Assembly: GCA_934202005.1 (NCBI GenBank)
Contig: CAKPXP010000005.1
Span: 35,872 to 99,871 of the forward strand
Direction of reading: 5' to 3'
Origin: an uncultured Selenomonas sp.
GTDB lineage: Bacteria > Bacillota > Negativicutes > Selenomonadales > Selenomonadaceae
Length of the DNA stretch: 64,000 nt
Of the stretch, positions 59,995-64,000 are shown in pieces. Position numbers and translations under genes: made by a program. The first letter of the stretch is position 1; every line of letters starts with the position of its first letter. The notes beneath the pieces are model-generated. The model did not search any database, was not told the DNA's origin, and was given only the letters and a program-made list of their open reading frames with translations.

Positions 59995-60494
59995 CTGTTT
60001 TGCTCCTGTCCCTTCGGGTGCGCGGCCTGGTGGCGGCAGCGTCCTTTGCTGCGGCCTCTGCGCCGCGCCGCATGTCTGAGGACGCGGGCGAAAAGCCTGG
60101 CTGTCCCGCGCGGCCTCCACTCGCAGCAGCGTCCTCGTTGTTGTATTCTCTTTTGATTTTAGCACAAATGGCATGTATTTAGGAAGTGCGGAATGAAGGA
60201 ATCAGCGCTTCCGTAGGAAATGTTCCGCGGATTTTGCCGCGGGGGACTGCGCGCGGGCAACAAAAAAGAGAGCTACCGAACGCTCTCCTTTTCGCATCTA
60301 TACCTCTGCCGCCAACAACATACGAGATGTTGTTGTTCTCCCATGACCATATTACAACAACTGGCGCTTTTATGCAAGGGGGAGGGGGAGGATTCCTGGT
60401 CCGCGGGAAGGATTTTCCTTGGTGGATGGCGAATATGTCTTTATTCGCAACATGAGATGGCGGCTCTTTTCGGCCCGAGAGGGAGGTCTTTTCG
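59995..60494. other. 500-bp spacer with a repeat fragment and hairpins
   Basis: No credible gene. It holds a degenerate GGAACC-end repeat (60181-60212) and a hairpin GAGAGC-TACCGAAC-GCTCTC followed by CTTTTC (about 60267-60292). Further on, AACAACATACGAGATGTTGTT is followed by GTTCTC (about 60313-60337). The last may attenuate transcription into the PLP-enzyme gene, but no riboswitch class was recognised. Confidence 0.45.
60181..60212 (-). repeat. GGAACC-end repeat, degenerate fragment
   Basis: On the minus strand GGAAGCGCTGATTCCTTCAT then TCCGCACTTCC, an approximate match to the left end of the 62521-62680 element. Confidence 0.45.
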
Positions 60495-61523
60495 ATGTAT
60501 TTTTATTGTGAGAAGTGCAAGAAGCAGTATCCCTTGAATACGCACGCGATCCGCTGCAGCTGCGGCGGCTTGTTCCGCCTGCACAAGGATGCGGAGGACC
60601 AGGTGCCGCAGACGGTGCATATCGGCCATATGGTGACGCCGCTCGTGCCGATGCGGGCGGGGAATATCGACGTGCTGCTGAAGCTCGAGACCCTGCAGCC
60701 GACGGGCTCGTACAAGGACCGCGGGGCGGCGGCGCTCGTGAATGTGGCGGCCTCGCTCGGCATCGAGCGCGTGGCGCTCGACTCGGCGGGCTACGCGGGG
60801 GCGTCGGTCGCGGCGTACGCGGCGGCGGCCGGCATGGCGTGCAAGGTGTTCGTGCCGGAGGGCGTGCCCGCGTCCGTCGTGCAGCAGCTCACGATGTACG
60901 GCGCGGAGGTCGTGCGCGTCGCGGGCACGCGCATGGACGCGTGCGCCGAGGTGAAGCGCCATCTCGGCAGCAGCTGGTACTACGCCTCGCCCGCGTACAA
61001 CCCGCTCTTCGCCGAGGGCGTGAAGTCGCTCGCGCACGAGCTCTACGAGCAGCTCGGCGGCGCCGTGCCGGAGTACATCTTCGTGCCGGCGGGCAACGGG
61101 AGCTTGCTCCTCGGCCTCTACCTCGGCTTCATGGAGATCGGGCGGCTGCCGCATCTCGTGGCCGTGCAGAGCGACGGCTGCGCGCCGCTCTACCGCGCGT
61201 TCGAGGAGGCAAAGGGCATCGCGGGCGACGCGGCTGCCGCGGCGGAGGCGCCGTCCTCGCTCTTTGACGATCCGAATTTCTCCATCGAGCGGCCGAAGCG
61301 GCTAAGCGACATGCTGTTCGCGGTGGAGTCGAGCGGCGGCGCCGTCGTGACCGTGACAGAGGCGGAGCTCCATGCGGCGCAGTGCGCGCTCGGCCATCGC
61401 GGCGTCTACGCGGAGCTCTCAGCGGCGGCAGGGCTCGCGGCCGCGCGGAAATTCTTCCCGCACGGCAAGCCGGACAACTACCGCGTCGTCGTGCCCGTGA
61501 CGGGCAGCGGGTTCAAACGGTGA
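60495..61523 (+). CDS. Threonine-synthase-like PLP-dependent enzyme
   Basis: 342 aa. An N-terminal zinc-ribbon-like segment (CEKCKKQYPLNTHAIRCSCG) is followed by a fold-type II PLP domain with the Schiff-base Lys in LQPTGSYKDRGAA (near 73). FVPAGNGSLLLGLYLGFMEI is the phosphate-binding Gly loop region and VPVTGSGFKR ends the protein. The arrangement matches threonine synthase and related lyases, though it is shorter than typical ThrC. Probably makes threonine from O-phosphohomoserine or performs a related beta/gamma-replacement; no other threonine genes are adjacent. Confidence 0.8.
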   Translation: MYFYCEKCKKQYPLNTHAIRCSCGGLFRLHKDAEDQVPQTVHIGHMVTPLVPMRAGNIDVLLKLETLQPTGSYKDRGAAALVNVAASLGIERVALDSAGYAGASVAAYAAAAGMACKVFVPEGVPASVVQQLTMYGAEVVRVAGTRMDACAEVKRHLGSSWYYASPAYNPLFAEGVKSLAHELYEQLGGAVPEYIFVPAGNGSLLLGLYLGFMEIGRLPHLVAVQSDGCAPLYRAFEEAKGIAGDAAAAAEAPSSLFDDPNFSIERPKRLSDMLFAVESSGGAVVTVTEAELHAAQCALGHRGVYAELSAAAGLAAARKFFPHGKPDNYRVVVPVTGSGFKR

Positions 61524-61541
61524 GCGGAGGCAGGTGAGACA

Positions 61542-62468
61542 ATGCTGTACGGTGTGATCGATATCGGCTCGAGTACGGTGCGCATGGCGGTCTACGACAT
61601 CTCGCCGGCGGGCGGTGCGGAGATGCTGCTGAAGAAAAAACATATCGTGGGCCTCGCGGGCTACGTCGAGGACGGCCGCATGACGCAGGCGGGCATCGAC
61701 AAGGCGGTCGAGATCCTCCTGGAGTTCCGCTCGTTCCTCGATTGCTTCCACATCGACCATGTGCGGGCGTTCACGACGGCGGCGCTGCGGAACGCGTCGA
61801 ACAGCCGCGAGGCGGTAGAGGAGATCGAGCGGCGCACGGGGCTCTCCATCCGCGTGATCTCAGGCGACGAGGAGGCGACGTTCGACTTCATCGGCGCGAC
61901 GCACGGGCTCGCGGGCGAGCGCGGGCTGCTCGTCGACATCGGCGGCGGCAGCACGGAGCTCGTCGCGTTCGCCGCCGGGCGCATCGAGCGGAAGGTGAGC
62001 CTGCCCATGGGCGCGACGGCGTTCCACGCGCGCTTCTCCGCGGCGGTGCTGCCCTCGCGCGCGGAGTGCGCGGCCATGCGCGCGGAGGCGCAGGAGGTGC
62101 TCGCAGGCGCGGTGTCGTTCGCGCAGGTAGCAGCCCCCGCCATCTGCGGCATCGGCGGCACGTTCAAGAGCGGCCTCGCGCTCTACCGCGCCGTCTACAG
62201 CAGCGCGGCCGATGACCTCACGATGGACGCCGCCCGCCTCCCCGAGCTCATTGAGCGCTTCGTACGCGACCGCGCGCTGCCCCAGGAGGACGTCGTGCGC
62301 CTCATGCGCGCCGTCCCCGACCGCCTGCCGACCATCCTGCCCGGCCTCGTGATTGCAGACGTGATCGCGAAGCGCTTCGCCACGCGGCGCATCACCTACA
62401 GCGACGCCGGCGTGCGCGAGGGCTTCATCTACAGCGAGATCATCGGCCAGCCGGGCGGAGAGAGATAG
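61542..62468 (+). CDS. Ppx/GppA family phosphatase
   Basis: 308 aa. Actin-like ATPase/phosphatase fold: phosphate-1 motif VIDIGSSTVRMAVYDI (about 5-20), catalytic Glu in the segment IRVISGDEEATFDFIGATHG, phosphate-2 motif LVDIGGGSTELVAFAAG, and ICGIGGTFKSGLALYRAVY. The short length (no extra C-terminal HD domain) suits a short exopolyphosphatase or guanosine pentaphosphate phosphatase. Nineteen bp after the PLP-enzyme gene, so probably one operon. Confidence 0.9.
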   Translation: MLYGVIDIGSSTVRMAVYDISPAGGAEMLLKKKHIVGLAGYVEDGRMTQAGIDKAVEILLEFRSFLDCFHIDHVRAFTTAALRNASNSREAVEEIERRTGLSIRVISGDEEATFDFIGATHGLAGERGLLVDIGGGSTELVAFAAGRIERKVSLPMGATAFHARFSAAVLPSRAECAAMRAEAQEVLAGAVSFAQVAAPAICGIGGTFKSGLALYRAVYSSAADDLTMDAARLPELIERFVRDRALPQEDVVRLMRAVPDRLPTILPGLVIADVIAKRFATRRITYSDAGVREGFIYSEIIGQPGGER

Positions 62469-62476
62469 GCGCGGCC

Positions 62477-62925
62477 ATGCGCTACTGCATCACCCATGAC
62501 CTGATGGCAGATTACTTTAAGGAACCGCTGATTCATTCGGCACTCCGTCTTCGCGCGTCTGCACTGTCCTCTCGTCGTCGACAAATCCTCAGCGTAGCCC
62601 CGCTACGCTTCCGGTTTGTCTCCTAGAGAGATACAGCGCATCCACGCAAATCCGGAGCACCTCATTTCATCAGCGGTTCCTTAAGGAAAACGAAAGCGAG
62701 GTGCTCGATATGGTATCGACGAAATGGGACTGGAACGAAGCCCTGCGCGTCGCACGGGAAGACGCGGCGGAAATGGCACGTGAAGAAGGCATGGAGAAAG
62801 GCATGGAGAAAGGCCGCTGGACTACGCTGGCCGAGCTCGTCCATAAAGGCATCCTCTCCATCAAGGAAGCGGCGCAAATGGCAGGCATGTCCGAGGGGAA
62901 ATTCCGCAAGCTTGCCGCGCTGTGA
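62477..62925 (+). pseudogene. Small Rpn-C-terminus-like gene split by a 160-bp insertion
   Basis: The left part starts at the ATG at 62477 (MRYCITHDLMADYFK). The right part reads ENESEVLDMVSTKWDWNEAL and continues through EEGMEKGMEKGRWTTLAELV to the stop at 62923-62925. Removing 62521-62680 plus one TTAA joins them in frame into about 94 aa (DYFKENESEVLDMV). The right half resembles the C-terminus of Rpn (PD-(D/E)XK) recombination-promoting nuclease/transposase proteins; no nuclease domain is present, so this may be an older remnant later hit by the insertion. Confidence 0.7.
62521..62680 (+). mobile_element. 160-bp MITE-like element with TTAA target duplication
   Basis: Termini are the exact inverted repeat GGAACCGCTGAT / ATCAGCGGTTCC, extending imperfectly inward (GCACTCC / GGAGCAC). 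Flanks are TTAA on both sides (62517-62520 and 62681-62684). The interior has a small palindrome (GCGTAGCCCCGCTACGC) and no ORF. Fragments occur at 5528, 31558, 35046, 54857, 59220 and 60181. TTAA-duplicating non-autonomous elements are known mainly from piggyBac-like transposons; the mobiliser here is unknown. Confidence 0.8.
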
Positions 62926-63093
62926 TCCGCCGCGCCCATCACCTCGTTTCGCCGTCATCAGATGGAGAACGTAATCATAGAGAGAAAGCGACACGCACCC
63001 GGTTCCTTCAGGAGACGGGCGCGCGTCGCTTTTGCTGTCTTTCGCATCACTGATCCATCCGTTGATGCCGGGCGGAGGAGTGCAGCCGCGCGC

Positions 63094-64000
63094 TCATCTC
63101 TCCTCGTCGAGGATTCCGACGAGCCGCAGCAGATACACGGCATTCGTCGTCTGGCAGCGGCCCGCGCGCAGGCGGTAGTCGAACGCGATCCTGCCGTCCT
63201 GATACTGCTCCTCGAAATGCGCATTGCGGACGCGGCCGCCGGGCACCTCTAGATCGCAGAGCTCGAAATCATGCGTCGAGACGAGCGTGATGGAATGTGC
63301 GTTCGTCAGATGCGCGAGCGCGGCGCGCGCCCCCGTGATGCGGTCGGCGCTGTTCGTCCCCTTGAAAATCTCATCGATGAGCAGGAGCAGCGGCCGCCCC
63401 GTCCGCTCCGCCGCGACCATCTCCTTGATGCGCAGCAGCTCCGCGTAGAACGTCGACATCCCCTCAGCGAGACTGTCATCCACGCGGATCGACGTATAGA
63501 GCGCGAGCGGCGAGAGCGAGAACGCCGCTGCGCAGACCGGCGCGCCCGCCCACGCGAGCACCGCGTTCATGCCGAGCGTGCGCAGCCACGTCGTCTTGCC
63601 GCTCATATTCGACCCCGTGATGATCGTCGTCCCCGCCGTGAGCGAGGCATCGTTCGCCACCGCCGACTCCTCCGGCAGCAGTGGATTCCGCAGCGCCGTC
63701 GCCGTGAGCCGCGGCGCCTCGCCCTCGAGGAACACCGGGAACACCGTCCGCGCCTGCGTCACCGCGAGCGTCGAGAGCGAGAGCAGCACCTCGCACTCGT
63801 GCCAGACAGCGAGCGCCGGCGCGAGCCGCGCCCCCTCCCGGCGGCACCACCGCTCGAACAGCAGCCCCGCCGCAAAATCAAAGACGAAAAGCCCGTTCGC
63901 GAGGAAATAAAAGAAGAAATTCTGCCGCCAGCTCACCGCCGCCGCAAGCCGCGCGAGCAGCCGCAGCCCCGCGCTGGCCGACCGCCCCGGCGCAGCCGCG
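63094..64000 (-). CDS. MutS-family ATPase, partial at right edge
   Basis: The reading frame stays open to the window end, so the N-terminus is missing; an internal GTG at 63936 is not the start. Seen: two possible hydrophobic segments (NFFFYFLANGLFVFDFAAGL), then the MutS ATPase with Walker A IITGSNMSGKTTWLRTLGMN, Walker B LLLLIDEIFKGTNSADRI, and STHDFELCDLEVPGGRVRN. Hydrophobic N-terminal segments point to the membrane-associated MutS-related subfamily rather than MutS1 or MutS2. These are of uncertain function, not standard mismatch repair. The right part cannot be assessed. Confidence 0.85.
   Translation of the reverse strand, partial: AAAPGRSASAGLRLLARLAAAVSWRQNFFFYFLANGLFVFDFAAGLLFERWCRREGARLAPALAVWHECEVLLSLSTLAVTQARTVFPVFLEGEAPRLTATALRNPLLPEESAVANDASLTAGTTIITGSNMSGKTTWLRTLGMNAVLAWAGAPVCAAAFSLSPLALYTSIRVDDSLAEGMSTFYAELLRIKEMVAAERTGRPLLLLIDEIFKGTNSADRITGARAALAHLTNAHSITLVSTHDFELCDLEVPGGRVRNAHFEEQYQDGRIAFDYRLRAGRCQTTNAVYLLRLVGILDEER

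Noticed and set aside
60186..60455. 89-codon frame upstream of the PLP-enzyme gene
   Set aside because: No ribosome-binding site, composition unlike its neighbours, and it spans two hairpins and a repeat fragment.

Overview
The window is chromosomal DNA from a diderm Firmicute, most likely Negativicutes of the Selenomonas/Mitsuokella type. This is inferred from gene content and was not checked against any database. Firmicute markers (khpB/jag, remB, DUF1659/DUF2922 proteins, the yaaA S4 protein) sit beside a secretin-based Tad pilus that needs an outer membrane. Coding DNA is GC-rich and the spacers are AT-rich. The window spans the replication origin.

Layout. 0-7 kb: a defence-like island with a large P-loop ATPase (cut by the left edge) overlapping a HEPN-motif gene, a RhuM gene and a broken YgiT-type antitoxin. 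7-9 kb: small DUF2922 and DUF1659 proteins, a perfect palindrome of two DnaA boxes and a secreted protein. 8.7-15.6 kb (minus strand): rsmG, mnmG, mnmE, khpB, yidC, yidD, rnpA and rpmH. 15.7-18.5 kb: a chemoreceptor paired with a sugar-binding lipoprotein. 18.7-26.9 kb (plus strand): bipartite oriC around dnaA, then dnaN, yaaA, recF, a DciA-like gene, remB and gyrB. 27-32.6 kb: a diguanylate cyclase overlapping a kinase-like sensor with degraded catalytic motifs, a yybP-ykoY manganese riboswitch with terC, and htpX.

32.6-37 kb: a segment bounded by 99-bp inverted repeats, holding a small membrane protein, a TadG-like protein and an AlbA_2/Schlafen-type protein. 37-43.6 kb: a UDP-galactopyranose-mutase-like flavoprotein and three tandem polytopic membrane proteins resembling GT-C enzymes; the middle one is frameshifted. 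43.7-44 kb: an orphan promoter, mini-ORF and hairpin unit. 44-56.2 kb: the Tad/Flp pilus locus (prepilin peptidase, CpaB, CpaC secretin, two CpaE/TadZ-like ATPases, TadB, two Flp pilins, TadE, CpaF/TadA, TadC, DUF192, TadG-like). 56.5-59.2 kb: two tandem NDP-sugar epimerase/dehydratase paralogues. 59.4-64 kb: a guanylate-kinase-like protein, a threonine-synthase-like PLP enzyme, a Ppx/GppA phosphatase, an Rpn-like gene split by a 160-bp miniature inverted-repeat element, and a MutS-family ATPase running off the right edge.

Two themes link the regions. One is envelope and surface biology: pilus, sugar-nucleotide enzymes, membrane glycosyltransferase-like proteins and sugar chemotaxis. The other is a family of short repeats carrying GGAACCGCTGAT ends, spread through the spacers. 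One full copy sits between TTAA duplications, and its removal restores a reading frame.
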